Assembly: GCA_013327885.1 (NCBI GenBank)
Contig: JABUMY010000008.1
Span: 1-64,000 of the forward strand
Reading direction: 5' to 3'
Length of the DNA: 64,000 bases
Source of the DNA: Flavisolibacter longurius
GTDB taxonomy: Bacteria > Bacteroidota > Bacteroidia > Chitinophagales > Chitinophagaceae
The position numbers were made by a program, and so were the translations under genes. The notes below the pieces were generated by a model. It worked only from the letters and a program-made list of their open reading frames with translations. It searched no databases and was not told the origin of the DNA. This document shows positions 8,252 to 17,205 of the stretch, in pieces; the stretch's first letter is position 1, and each line of letters begins with the position of its first letter.

Positions 8252-8446
8252 TCACTCGTAATTGGCAAACCACGATTCATCCCAGTTTTCCGGAACATCC
8301 AGCTTTGCGCCAACAACAGGCGCTACAGCTAAACCATTTATATCGCTGTCAGGAACGGACAATGCCGCATCGTTTTTATTTTCGGCGAAGGTCAATGGTA
8401 CTGGATAACCACTGAAATGCAGGAAAGGTGCAGGAGCTGTTTTCAT
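8252..8446 (-). CDS. Small hypothetical protein (64 aa)
   Basis: A short frame abuts the lspA stop on the opposite strand. The 64 residues show no membrane segment or known motif, and the acidic aromatic C-terminus reads VPENWDESWFANYE. Composition looks like a soluble protein rather than a random frame, but I recognise no family. Coding status is uncertain. Confidence 0.4.
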   Translation of the reverse strand: MKTAPAPFLHFSGYPVPLTFAENKNDAALSVPDSDINGLAVAPVVGAKLDVPENWDESWFANYE

Positions 8447-8640
8447 GCCATTTTGAAGGGAAAAGATTACATGGGTTTTACGAATTGTTGTTAAAGTAAA
8501 ATTTTGCTGCCAGCATTCAAAGCTTCTCGGGAAAGATTTGTTCCAACGCTGTTTTTTCCCTTCTTTGTTCCCCGCAAAAAACCGTTATAAAGCAGTAACG
8601 CCTTAGCACAAAGGTTGTTTATTCCGTATTTTCGTAACCT

Positions 8641-10875
8641 ATGGAAACCGTAGCGCAGTTGCCGAAATACAGTTTAAACGACGAGCAGGAAAAAAAGCTG
8701 ATCTTACGGGAGTACCGTGCCCTTTTGCGGGCCCTGAAAGTACGCATCAAACCAGGGGACCGACGCCAGATACGGCAGGCCTTTGAGATGGCGGCTGAAG
8801 CCCACAAAACCATGCGTCGCAAAAGCGGCGAGCCTTATATTTTACACCCCCTTGCCGTAGCCCGCATTTGTGTGGAGGAGATCGGCCTTGGTGTTCGCTC
8901 CACCATTTGCTCTTTGCTGCACGATACGGTAGAAGACACCGACATTACGCTGGATGATGTGCAGCGTGAATTTGGCAGCGAGATCGCCAAAATCGTCGAT
9001 GGTCTTACCAAAATCTCCAACATTGTTGACGTTAATGCGTCGCAGCAGGCAGAAAATTTCCGTAAGATATTACTGACGCTGACCGATGACCCGCGGGTTA
9101 TTTTGATCAAGTTAGCCGACCGCCTGCACAACATGCGGACGATGGACAGCATGAAAATGGAAAAGCAGCTGAAGATCGCTTCGGAAACCATTTACGTGTA
9201 TTCGCCACTGGCACACCGGATGGGTCTGTACAACATCAAAACAGAGTTGGAAGACCTGGCCATGAAATACCTGGAGCCGCAGACCTACAAGGAGATCGCC
9301 AAAAAGCTGGCTGAGACAAAGCGGGAGCGGACAAAATTCATCAACGAATTCATCAAGCCGCTAAAAGATAAGCTGGAAAAATCAGGCTTTGATTTTGAGA
9401 TTCACGGCCGTCCGAAAAGCATTCATTCCATCTGGAACAAGATGAAGAAAAAAGGCGTCAGCTTCGAAGAAGTGTACGATCTTTTTGCCATTCGCATCAT
9501 TGTCAATTCGCCTCCCGATAAAGAAAAAGAAGACTGCTGGAAAGTGTATTCCATGATCACGGATGAATACTCGCCTTCACCCGAACGCCTCCGCGACTGG
9601 CTAAGCAACCCGAAAAGCAACGGTTACGAAGCCCTGCACACAACCGTTATGGGCCCGCAGGGAAAATGGGTGGAAGTACAGATCCGCACCAAGCGCATGA
9701 ACGAAATTGCGGAGAAAGGACTGGCGGCGCATTACAAGTACAAGGAAGGGGCGCAGGATGAAAGCCGCTTTGACAAATGGTTCGGACAGATCCGTGAAGT
9801 CATGACTTCGCAGGATGTGGATTCGGTGGATTTCCTCCAAGATTTCAAACGCAGTTTTTTAGCCGAAGAAATTTATATCTATACGCCCAAGGGCGATGTA
9901 AAAATGCTACCCATTGGCGCAACAGCGCTGGACTTTGCCTTTGCTGTTCACTCCGAAGTGGGTGTAAAATGTATTGGCGCCAAAGTAAACCACAAGCTGG
10001 TGCCCATTTCGCACAAGCTGCGCAGCGGCGACCAGGTGGAGATCATTACGTCCAACAAGCAGAAGCCTTCGGAAGACTGGCTGAATTTTGTGGTAACAGC
10101 CAAAGCCCGTACCCGCATCAAGGATGCGCTGAAGGAAGAAAAACGAGCCGTTGCAGAAGAAGGAAAATACACCCTGCAACGCAAGCTCGAAGGCATGGGC
10201 GCCTCTATGAGCCAGCACAATGTTGACGAGCTGGTCAACTATTTTAAGCTCAGTGCACCGCTGGATCTTTATTATGCACTAGCAGTAAAGTCAATGGACC
10301 TGAAAGAGCTGAAAGAGTTCAAGGTGATTGGCGACCGGCTGGAAGCACCAAAGCCGGTACGGGTGATGGAGCCCAAACCCGAGTACAATCCTGCGCTACC
10401 CAAAAAAGATACGGAACTGATCATCTTTGGCGAGAGCAGCGACCGCATTGTTTACAACCTGGCCAATTGTTGCAAACCCATTCCGGGTGATGATGTTTTT
10501 GGCTTTGTCACAACCGGCAAAGGCCTCACCATTCACCGCACCAATTGTCCCAATGCGGCTAAGCTGATGGCCAACTACGGCCACCGCATTGTAAAAACGA
10601 AATGGGCCAAGAACAAGGAGATTTCTTTCCTTACTGGCTTGCGCATCATTGGTATGGATGATGTAGGCATTGTGAACAAGATCACCAGCATTATCAGTGG
10701 TGAGTTGCGTATCAATATTTCGGCCATCACCATCGAGTCAAAAGAAGGTGTGTTTGAGGGAACCATAAAGTTGTTTGTGCACGACAAAGAGGAATTGGAA
10801 GAACTGGTAAAGCGGCTGAAATCACTCAACGGCATTCATTCGGTTGAACGGTTTGAAACAGATATTCCCGCCTGA
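8641..10875 (+). CDS. rel: Bifunctional (p)ppGpp synthetase/hydrolase, RelA/SpoT family
   Basis: This 744-residue protein controls the stringent response alarmone (p)ppGpp. The N-terminal HD hydrolase domain is intact (YILHPLAVA near 67-75 and HDTVEDT at 94-100). The synthetase domain has RPKSIHSIWNK and the ExQIRT motif as EVQIRT (345-350), which indicates synthetic activity. A TGS domain follows at about 415-475 and a C-terminal ACT domain at about 665-740. With both catalytic domains intact it fits a Rel-type enzyme. The gene stands alone; no strong promoter box is obvious, though TATTTTCG just before the start resembles one. Confidence 0.95.
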   Translation: METVAQLPKYSLNDEQEKKLILREYRALLRALKVRIKPGDRRQIRQAFEMAAEAHKTMRRKSGEPYILHPLAVARICVEEIGLGVRSTICSLLHDTVEDTDITLDDVQREFGSEIAKIVDGLTKISNIVDVNASQQAENFRKILLTLTDDPRVILIKLADRLHNMRTMDSMKMEKQLKIASETIYVYSPLAHRMGLYNIKTELEDLAMKYLEPQTYKEIAKKLAETKRERTKFINEFIKPLKDKLEKSGFDFEIHGRPKSIHSIWNKMKKKGVSFEEVYDLFAIRIIVNSPPDKEKEDCWKVYSMITDEYSPSPERLRDWLSNPKSNGYEALHTTVMGPQGKWVEVQIRTKRMNEIAEKGLAAHYKYKEGAQDESRFDKWFGQIREVMTSQDVDSVDFLQDFKRSFLAEEIYIYTPKGDVKMLPIGATALDFAFAVHSEVGVKCIGAKVNHKLVPISHKLRSGDQVEIITSNKQKPSEDWLNFVVTAKARTRIKDALKEEKRAVAEEGKYTLQRKLEGMGASMSQHNVDELVNYFKLSAPLDLYYALAVKSMDLKELKEFKVIGDRLEAPKPVRVMEPKPEYNPALPKKDTELIIFGESSDRIVYNLANCCKPIPGDDVFGFVTTGKGLTIHRTNCPNAAKLMANYGHRIVKTKWAKNKEISFLTGLRIIGMDDVGIVNKITSIISGELRINISAITIESKEGVFEGTIKLFVHDKEELEELVKRLKSLNGIHSVERFETDIPA

Positions 10876-11135
10876 TGTATTCACGAAAAATTCATTTCCC
10901 AATACAACGATTCTATCGGCAGCGCCACTACATTGTCTGCAGATAAGAAAAATCGTTTACCAAAAACAACGGCTATCTTTTTTTCTTCTGCAAAAATTAT
11001 TGCTTGGAAAACCAAGGCAGAATTGGCATCTTTCGGTACGAAAAAGCGTGTTGGCTCTTGTGTATCTGTAGAAAATATAACTGTGTAACTACACGATAGC
11101 CCTTCACCTTTTTGCAACACCCTGAACCAACACCA

Positions 11136-11912
11136 ATGCCACAAACGTTTACGCTTCATGCGGAGAAAACCACGTTTCTCTTTCTCAAAATTGTTGCTAC
11201 CCTGCTTACGGCCGGCCTGCTCAGCAATTATCTAAAATATGAACTCGGTTACAGCAGTGTGATGGGGCTCGTGCCCTTGTTCAGCCTTAATGGAGAATAC
11301 ACGGTTCCTGCCCTGTTTTCAGTAGGCTTGCTGTGGGCCAGCGCCGCTTTACTTTGGTTTATCGCTTCCCGTAAAAAACAAAGCCATGGCAAGGAAGCGT
11401 TTTACTGGAAAGCGTTAAGTTTTGTGTTTATTTTTTTAGGGCTGGATGAACTGTTCACCATCCATGAAAACTTTGCCCGGCTGGAGCCTATTCTTTCCAG
11501 ATACATTCATGTGTTTAGTAAGTTTATGTATTGGACGGTAGCCTACGGTTTTCTTGTAGTGGGCTTCTCCTTTTTCTTCTTCCGGTTTTTTCTACGGCTT
11601 CCATCCCATACGCGGAAGCGTTTTTCACTCGCGGCGATTCTTTATGTAGGTGGCGCCATCGGCATGGAAATAGCCGGCGCCTGGTTCACAAAAAAATACG
11701 CCATGCCGGATGTCAGTCGTGGCTTTTTTTCAGCCGTTGAAGAAGGCATGGAAATGACAGGCATTGTATTGTTCATCAGGGCCCTCGTACTTTACATCCA
11801 CCAATACCTCCACCAACCTTTTGCAGATGTGCGGATTCAGTTCACATCGAAAACAAAACCAGTAACGCCTTTGCAGGATACAGAAAAAGACAGGCTAAAA
11901 ATCAGGCAGTAA
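11136..11912 (+). CDS. Polytopic membrane protein of unknown function
   Basis: The protein has 258 residues from the ATG at 11136; a TTG at 11112 would add eight residues. Six or seven hydrophobic segments are visible. Acidic and histidine residues cluster at predicted membrane boundaries: LDELFTIHENF after the third segment and AVEEGMEMTG before the last, with an MEIAG in between. Similar DE...HE and EE...E patterns occur in uncharacterised bacterial membrane proteins, and a metal site at the membrane interface is possible but unproven. The C-terminal 35 residues are charged and probably cytoplasmic. A perfect bidirectional terminator follows. Confidence 0.75.
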   Translation: MPQTFTLHAEKTTFLFLKIVATLLTAGLLSNYLKYELGYSSVMGLVPLFSLNGEYTVPALFSVGLLWASAALLWFIASRKKQSHGKEAFYWKALSFVFIFLGLDELFTIHENFARLEPILSRYIHVFSKFMYWTVAYGFLVVGFSFFFFRFFLRLPSHTRKRFSLAAILYVGGAIGMEIAGAWFTKKYAMPDVSRGFFSAVEEGMEMTGIVLFIRALVLYIHQYLHQPFADVRIQFTSKTKPVTPLQDTEKDRLKIRQ

Positions 11913-11925
11913 ATATGTTCTATCA

Positions 11926-11966
11926 GCATAAAAAAACACCCGTAGACGCCGGGTGTTTTTTTATGC
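11926..11966. terminator. Bidirectional terminator, 17-bp perfect stem
   Basis: Arms 11926-11942 and 11950-11966 are exact reverse complements with CACCCG/CGGGTG at the tip and a seven-base loop, flanked by A7 and T7. It separates the convergent membrane-protein and peptidase genes. Confidence 0.9.
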
Positions 11967-12001
11967 ATTTGCAGATAACTGTTTCTAAACAGTGCTAACA
12001 A

Positions 12002-13375
12002 TTACAAGCCATGTTTGTCAACAAGGTAGATCAGTGCGGCCATGTTCACCGCACCCAGGAGCAATTCCCGTTTGTTTACCGCTTCAAACACATCGTTGCG
12101 GGCATGGTGAATATCAAAATAACGTTGCGAATCGGGCACCAGCCCGGCTACCGGTGTGCCCTGCGTACGGGCCAGCGGGCCAATGTCGGCACCGCCACCA
12201 CCACGGTTAATCTCGCAGGCACCATACGGAGCTAACAACGATTTCCACGAAGATGCTTTGGCAAACTGTTGCTCACTGGCCGTTATGCCAAACGCCCTTG
12301 GTGTAAAACCTCCGGCGTCGCTTTCCAGGGCAAAAATGTGTTTTTCTCCTTTTGCCTTTGCTTCCTCTGCGTATTTGGTACCACCACGAAGCCCGTTCTC
12401 TTCATTGGCAAAAAGCACAAAACGAATGGTGCGCTTGGGCTTGTAACCAAGCGCTTTAAACGTTCGCAAAATTTCTATTGTTTGCACACAGCCGGCACCG
12501 TCATCATGGGCACCTTCGGCGGCGTCCCAGCTATCGAGGTGACCACCAACCGTGATGTATTCTTCAGGAAATTCAGTGCCTTTGATCTCACCAATCACAT
12601 TATGCCCTTTGGCATCCGGCAAGAATTTGCCATGGGTGTGCAGCGTAACAGCAACAGGTTGCTCTTTTACCGCTGCACTCAGCCAGTCGGCATCCCGCAG
12701 GCCAACAGCTACCGCAGGAATCTTCGGGAACGAATCGTTGTACGATGTACCGCCTGTATGCGGATGATTGTCGGTACTGTTGCTCATGCTGCGTACGATA
12801 GCACCAACTGCCCCGTACCGTGCGGCCCGGCTTGGGCCCTGGCTGCGGTAACCACCAGCATCACGGTAAGCAGTAAACGTATTTACATAGGCATCGTTAA
12901 AGGGATAGTTGTAAAAAACAATTTTACCTTTTAGCTGCTCTTTTTTTGCTTCCAGCTCAGCAAAGCTTGTGATCTCAATGACGTCCGCTTTCAAAGGCTT
13001 CATGCTGCCGGCCGAATTGCCCAGTGCCAGCACATCCAGCTTCTTGGTTGTTGCCTTGCCTTTTGCTTTGAACGAAGCGGTGGCTTCGTCTTTTCCGCCA
13101 CGTACCCAATGCGGCACCATGCACTCCTGCAGCCAGGCTTTTTCCGCACCGGCATCCTGCATGGTCTTTAATCCCCAGGCTTCCGATTTGTACATACCCG
13201 GTGAGCCGGCCAGCCGGGGCCCAACTGATTTTGTTAAAACACGAAGGTCATCATACGCTTTACCGTGGCGCAGAATCTGATCGGCCATGCGACGGATGAA
13301 AACTGAATCATCGTTTTGGGCCAGCCCGGTGAAGGCAGTTAGAGCGGCAGCGAAGCAAAAGAAGAACTGTTTCAT
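12002..13375 (-). CDS. Secreted M28 family metallopeptidase (aminopeptidase-like)
   Basis: From the ATG at 13375 the protein has 457 residues and a signal peptide ending near GLAQ; an ATG at 13384 gives three more residues. A PA-like insert lies at about 100-250. The M28 zinc-binding set follows: HLDSWD near 279, AHDDGAG near 290, ANEENG near 324 (catalytic Glu and metal Glu), ESDAGGF near 350, and a late IHHARND histidine. It is expected to trim peptides in the periplasm or outside the cell. It is convergent to the membrane-protein gene and divergent from bshA. Confidence 0.9.
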   Translation of the reverse strand: MKQFFFCFAAALTAFTGLAQNDDSVFIRRMADQILRHGKAYDDLRVLTKSVGPRLAGSPGMYKSEAWGLKTMQDAGAEKAWLQECMVPHWVRGGKDEATASFKAKGKATTKKLDVLALGNSAGSMKPLKADVIEITSFAELEAKKEQLKGKIVFYNYPFNDAYVNTFTAYRDAGGYRSQGPSRAARYGAVGAIVRSMSNSTDNHPHTGGTSYNDSFPKIPAVAVGLRDADWLSAAVKEQPVAVTLHTHGKFLPDAKGHNVIGEIKGTEFPEEYITVGGHLDSWDAAEGAHDDGAGCVQTIEILRTFKALGYKPKRTIRFVLFANEENGLRGGTKYAEEAKAKGEKHIFALESDAGGFTPRAFGITASEQQFAKASSWKSLLAPYGACEINRGGGGADIGPLARTQGTPVAGLVPDSQRYFDIHHARNDVFEAVNKRELLLGAVNMAALIYLVDKHGL

Positions 13376-13523
13376 AGCCTGCAATGTTAGGGAAACTTTA
13401 AAAGCTGCTCAGCAGAATTGTTGCGCAGCATCAAAACCTTTGGTGCCGTTTTGTTTTCCATTCCTACAATGCAGAAAAGGCGTATCAACCAAATCCCTAC
13501 CTTAGTTGTTTGAAATTACTTGT

Positions 13524-14660
13524 ATGAGGATAGGCATTGTTTGTTACCCCACCTTTGGCGGTAGCGGTGTATTGGCAACTGAGTTAGGAAAAGCGCTGGC
13601 ACAAAAGGGACACCAGGTTCATTTCATCACGTACCAGCAACCGGTACGACTCAATCATTTTATTCCCAATTTATATTACCACGAAGTGCAGGTACCTACC
13701 TACCCGCTCTTTGATTACCCGCCGTACGAAACGGCTCTTTCCAGCACGCTGGTAGATGTGATAAGGAACAACAAGCTGCAATTGCTGCACGTTCACTATG
13801 CTATTCCGCATGCTTCGGCGGCTTACATGGCAAAAAAAATCCTGGAGGCCGAAGGCATCCACATACCAGTGATCACCACCTTGCACGGAACCGACATCAC
13901 ACTGGTGGGCAGGGACAAAACCTATGCCCCGGTGGTGGCGTTCTCCATCAACCAAAGTGATGCCATCACGGCGGTTTCCAACAACCTGCGGGATGAAACG
14001 TTTAAATTCTTCAAGATCGAAAAGCCGATTGAAGTAATCCACAATTTTGTGGATGTTGAACGCTTCAACCGCAAGCCCATCGATGCGTTTCGAAAGGTGA
14101 TCGCACCGGAAGGTGAACGCATTTTACTCCATGCTTCCAACTTCCGGAAAGTAAAGCGGGTGCAAGACGTGGTAAAGATCTTTCACAACATTCACAAGGA
14201 AGTGCCGTCGAAATTGCTTTTTGTAGGCGATGGCCCTGAACGCGGCACAGCGGAACAGCTTTGCCGTGAATTAAAGGTTTGCGACGATGTCCGCTTTGTC
14301 GGCAAGCAGGAGCAAATGGAAGACATTTTGGCTATTGCCGATCTTTTCCTGTTGACCTCCGATTACGAAAGCTTTGGCCTGGCTGCACTGGAAGCAATGG
14401 CAGCCGGCGTACCGGTGATCTCCACCAATGCCGGCGGTCTGCCCGAGATTATGGTGCACGGGAAAGTGGGCTTTATGGGCGATGTGGGTGATGTAGAAAC
14501 CCTGAGTCGTTATTCCATCGAGATCTTACAGGATGAGGAAAGATTAAAAGAATTTAAAGCCGCTGCGGCTGCGCATGCACATTCTTTCGACATAAAAAAC
14601 ATCGTTCCGCTTTACGAAAAATTATACGAAGATGTGCTGCGCGGAGAATTAGTTAATTGA
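13524..14660 (+). CDS. bshA: N-acetyl-alpha-D-glucosaminyl L-malate synthase BshA
   Basis: From the ATG at 13524 (MRIGIVCYPTFGGSG) the protein has 378 residues; the upstream TTG at 13506 adds an unlikely extension. It is a GT4-type glycosyltransferase with the BshA signature: the N-terminal glycine loop, FDYPPYE, HVHYAIPHA, TTLHGTDIT, HNFVDVERF, and the C-terminal UDP-sugar site ESFGLAALEAMAAGVPVI. It joins UDP-GlcNAc and L-malate in the first step of bacillithiol synthesis, the low-molecular-weight thiol used in many Bacteroidota. bshB and bshC are not in this window. Confidence 0.93.
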   Translation: MRIGIVCYPTFGGSGVLATELGKALAQKGHQVHFITYQQPVRLNHFIPNLYYHEVQVPTYPLFDYPPYETALSSTLVDVIRNNKLQLLHVHYAIPHASAAYMAKKILEAEGIHIPVITTLHGTDITLVGRDKTYAPVVAFSINQSDAITAVSNNLRDETFKFFKIEKPIEVIHNFVDVERFNRKPIDAFRKVIAPEGERILLHASNFRKVKRVQDVVKIFHNIHKEVPSKLLFVGDGPERGTAEQLCRELKVCDDVRFVGKQEQMEDILAIADLFLLTSDYESFGLAALEAMAAGVPVISTNAGGLPEIMVHGKVGFMGDVGDVETLSRYSIEILQDEERLKEFKAAAAAHAHSFDIKNIVPLYEKLYEDVLRGELVN

Positions 14661-14665
14661 GAACT

Positions 14666-14695
14666 AGTAGTGAGCAGCAAGTAGCGAGTAGCCAT
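14666..14695 (+). repeat. Post-stop repeat word after bshA
   Basis: Thirty bases starting AGTAGTGAGCAGCAAGT lie six bases after the bshA stop. They match the reverse complement of 14941-14970 at 27 of 30 positions. Confidence 0.75.
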
Positions 14696-14712
14696 TTATT
14701 CAATCCCTTCGA

Positions 14713-14756
14713 ATAAAACAATAACCTCCTGCATGTTCAGGAGGTTATTGTTTTAT
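14713..14756. terminator. Bidirectional terminator, 19-bp perfect stem
   Basis: Arms 14713-14731 and 14738-14756 are exact reverse complements around a CATGTT loop (core ACCTCCTG / CAGGAGGT), with AAAA and TTTT flanks. It follows bshA. Confidence 0.9.
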
Positions 14757-14884
14757 AGGATGTTTTCTCCTTGACTACACGTTGCGAACTACTGTTTTCA
14801 ATTTACAATTTTTCGTAGCAATGAAAGATGGAGCAGTGCGGAATAAAATGTGAGTTTCCAGTTATGTAAACTCTTCCCGATAAC

Positions 14885-14918
14885 AAAAAAACCTCTTGAA
14901 CAATCAAGAGGTTTTTTT
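14885..14918. terminator. Bidirectional terminator, 15-bp perfect stem
   Basis: Arms 14885-14899 and 14904-14918 (A7 CCTCTTGA / TCAAGAGG T7) pair exactly over an ACAA loop. It probably serves the minus-strand EnvC operon. With the previous hairpin it fills most of the 316-base gap between bshA and the EnvC-like gene. Confidence 0.9.
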
Positions 14919-14940
14919 ATGAAAAGTCTTTTAAATTATA

Positions 14941-14970
14941 ATGGCGACTTGCCACTTGCTGCTCACTACT
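14941..14970 (-). repeat. Post-stop repeat word after the EnvC-like gene
   Basis: Read on the minus strand this is AGTAGTGAGCAGCAAGT plus 13 more bases, six bases after the stop of the EnvC-like gene. It mirrors 14666-14695 at 27 of 30 positions. Confidence 0.75.
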
Positions 14971-14976
14971 CGCTCC

Positions 14977-16284
14977 TCATCGCAGCCACGGCCGTGGGTT
15001 TACGTTGCTTTGGCCTACCATCAGCATAAAGTCAACCTGTCCGCCGGTGCCGTCGTCGGCAGTGGCGGCGCGGCCAATGGCCTGGCCGGTCTTTACCACA
15101 TCGCCCCTGCTGACAGAAGCCGATGAAAGGTTACTGTATACTGTAAAATAACGTCCGTGACGGATCATCACCATCATGCCTTCGCCGGTGTTGGAAACCG
15201 CACTCACTTCGCCATCGTAAACCGCTTTCACGGTAACACCTGATGCCTGTGTTGAGATGGTCAGGCCCGGGTTATCCATCATCAGGTTATCTACTTTGCT
15301 TACGCCAAACGGGATACTGACAAAACCATTGTCAACCGGCCAGGGCAAGCCGCCTTTGCTGCGTTCAAAGGAGTTGGCCAGACGCAGTTCGCCTTCGTTC
15401 AGCGGAATGGCTTCCTTGCGGGCCGGTGCGGCTTTTGGTGCTGCGGTGGTGGTGGTTGATGCTGTATTGTTTGATGCGGTGGACGTATTGGTGGAAGCTT
15501 TTGGCTTTGCCGCTTCCGCTGCCTTTGCCGCCGCAATGCGTTTTCTCTCTTCTTCTTTTGCTTTTTCAATTTCGCGACGGATCACAGCTGCAATCTGGTT
15601 GCGAAGCTGGTTGTCACGCTTTTTCTTGGTGGCAATTTGCCTGGAAAGATCACTCGCTTGCGACTTCAGTTTGGCAACCACCTGGTCTTTTTCCTTTTTC
15701 TGCCCTTCGAGTTCGTTGAGCTGTACTTTTTGGTTTTGCAAAGCCGATTGTTTTTGATTGGTCTTGGCAAGCAACTGTTGCTTGCGCTGCTCCATCATGG
15801 CCTGCGTTTCTTTAATGGTTTTTACCTTGGATTCGTTGTAAGCCCGGTAGGATTTCAGGTAAGCCACGCGGCGAAGAGCATCGTTGAAGTTGTTGGCAGA
15901 AAAGATAAAGTTGAGGTAATCGTAGGTGCTGTTGTTTTTGTAAGAATAAACCACGCTGCGGGCATATTCGGATTTCAAGGTGTCGACCTGCCGCTGCAGG
16001 CGGGTCAGCTCTACATTGCTCAGGTAAATATCGTCGTTGAGAAGCTTGATCTCGTTGTTGATGTTGCCGATGTAGCGATTCTGCAACTGCATTTTATTTT
16101 GCAGCATGTTCAACTGACCAAGCGTGGCCTTTTGCTGGCCCTTTACTTTGTTGTAGTTGTCCTGTATCTCTTTCAGCTCCTGCTGCAGCCGCTGCCGTTC
16201 CCGCTGCAGCGTTTCTTTGTCGTTTTGGGCAAAGGCTGTCTGCAGGCTCAGAAATACGGTTAGTAGAAGCAAAAGTTTTTTCAT
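14977..16284 (-). CDS. EnvC-like murein hydrolase activator, coiled coil plus degenerate LytM domain
   Basis: From the ATG at 16284 the protein has 435 residues with a signal peptide (ends TAFAQ); the frame upstream offers only TTG. Residues about 25-250 are a long coiled coil rich in Gln, Lys and Glu, followed by an Ala/Thr/Ser-rich linker. The LytM/M23 domain (about 310-435) keeps the fold motifs (FGVSK, GMMVMIRHGRYFTVYSNL, VNPRPWL) but lacks the zinc ligands: the usual HxxxD is replaced by DNPGL, and the HxH by DFM. This is the pattern of EnvC, which activates amidases at the division septum instead of cutting peptidoglycan. It is the last gene of ispF-dut-DUF4292-envC. Confidence 0.88.
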   Translation of the reverse strand: MKKLLLLLTVFLSLQTAFAQNDKETLQRERQRLQQELKEIQDNYNKVKGQQKATLGQLNMLQNKMQLQNRYIGNINNEIKLLNDDIYLSNVELTRLQRQVDTLKSEYARSVVYSYKNNSTYDYLNFIFSANNFNDALRRVAYLKSYRAYNESKVKTIKETQAMMEQRKQQLLAKTNQKQSALQNQKVQLNELEGQKKEKDQVVAKLKSQASDLSRQIATKKKRDNQLRNQIAAVIRREIEKAKEEERKRIAAAKAAEAAKPKASTNTSTASNNTASTTTTAAPKAAPARKEAIPLNEGELRLANSFERSKGGLPWPVDNGFVSIPFGVSKVDNLMMDNPGLTISTQASGVTVKAVYDGEVSAVSNTGEGMMVMIRHGRYFTVYSNLSSASVSRGDVVKTGQAIGRAATADDGTGGQVDFMLMVGQSNVNPRPWLR

Positions 16285-16396
16285 GTCACACAACTTTGGT
16301 TTTTACGTTTTGGTTTTCCCTCTCACAAAAAGCAGGTTTTTGATGCTGCTTTTATCCTTAGCCGGAAAGGAGAAACGCAAAAAACAGAAATAAATT

Positions 16397-17203
16397 TTAA
16401 TTGCGCTGGTAATTTTTGGGGACCGAAAACGGGAACTCCACCGGTTCGTCGAACGAATAGTTCTTAAAATCCAGCTTTATTTCAAGGCGTCCTTTTTCCG
16501 AAACAGCAATTTCACGCCTGGTGGCAAACAGCTCACCTTTTTTTGTTTCGTAGTTGCTGTACAACAGGTCAGCCGTGCGGTTGTGCATGGGGTTGGCATC
16601 ATCCAGCTTGCTTTGCAGGATGCGCTTGTCCGTCTCGTTCAGCATCAGTAGATTCTTGAAATAAACACCGAGGCTCATCAGGCCAATCACACCATTACCA
16701 TTAGTATACCGCACAATATTGGAGTCGAGGTAGACCGGGTTACCGATGATCATTTCCTGCAAGGTCGCCAGGTTTAGCGGCAGCGATGTTACCTCCTGTA
16801 GAAAGCTAATGCTCCGGGCCGTGTATACTTTTTCCAGCTTGTTGAGCAGTTTTACCGAATCTTTGGTCACCAAAACCCTCATGGCTTCAATGCCCAAAAT
16901 GGCGTTGGCCGAGATCCAGATGGCGCTGTCGCGGATCATTTTTATATTGGCATTTACGCCGTATTCCTTGCCTTCGGTTCCTTTGTAGTCAATAGCCACC
17001 TTGGCGCTAAACGTCGTATAGTCGATTCGGTTGGCGTCCACCTGCCGCAAGGCCTGCCGGATTAGTTGCTGCGTATCGACCAGAGCTACGGCAGGTACTT
17101 TCGTGGTCGTATCTTTTTTCGTCACAGCATTGCTGATGGTGCGGGTAGACCGGCAGGAAGCCAACACGGCTATCAAGCCTATGAGTAAGAAAAGTTTTTT
17201 CAT
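16397..17203 (-). CDS. DUF4292 family lipoprotein
   Basis: The protein has 268 residues from the ATG at 17203. A lipobox LASC at 14-17 makes it a lipoprotein. The body has the DUF4292 pattern, with beta strands resembling the LolA/LolB type fold (YTTFSAKVAIDY, IKMIRDSAIWISANAILGIEAMR). Function is unknown; the fold suggests lipid or lipoprotein handling at the outer membrane, which is inference. Only two bases separate it from the dut stop codon. It precedes the EnvC-like gene. Confidence 0.85.
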   Translation of the reverse strand: MKKLFLLIGLIAVLASCRSTRTISNAVTKKDTTTKVPAVALVDTQQLIRQALRQVDANRIDYTTFSAKVAIDYKGTEGKEYGVNANIKMIRDSAIWISANAILGIEAMRVLVTKDSVKLLNKLEKVYTARSISFLQEVTSLPLNLATLQEMIIGNPVYLDSNIVRYTNGNGVIGLMSLGVYFKNLLMLNETDKRILQSKLDDANPMHNRTADLLYSNYETKKGELFATRREIAVSEKGRLEIKLDFKNYSFDEPVEFPFSVPKNYQRN

Positions 17204-17205
17204 GT

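Noticed and set aside
10881-11159. A 92-codon frame on the minus strand between rel and the membrane-protein gene.
   Set aside because: It runs into the start of the plus-strand membrane-protein gene, has no recognisable family or signal, and its Trp/Arg-rich N-terminus looks random; coding cannot be supported.
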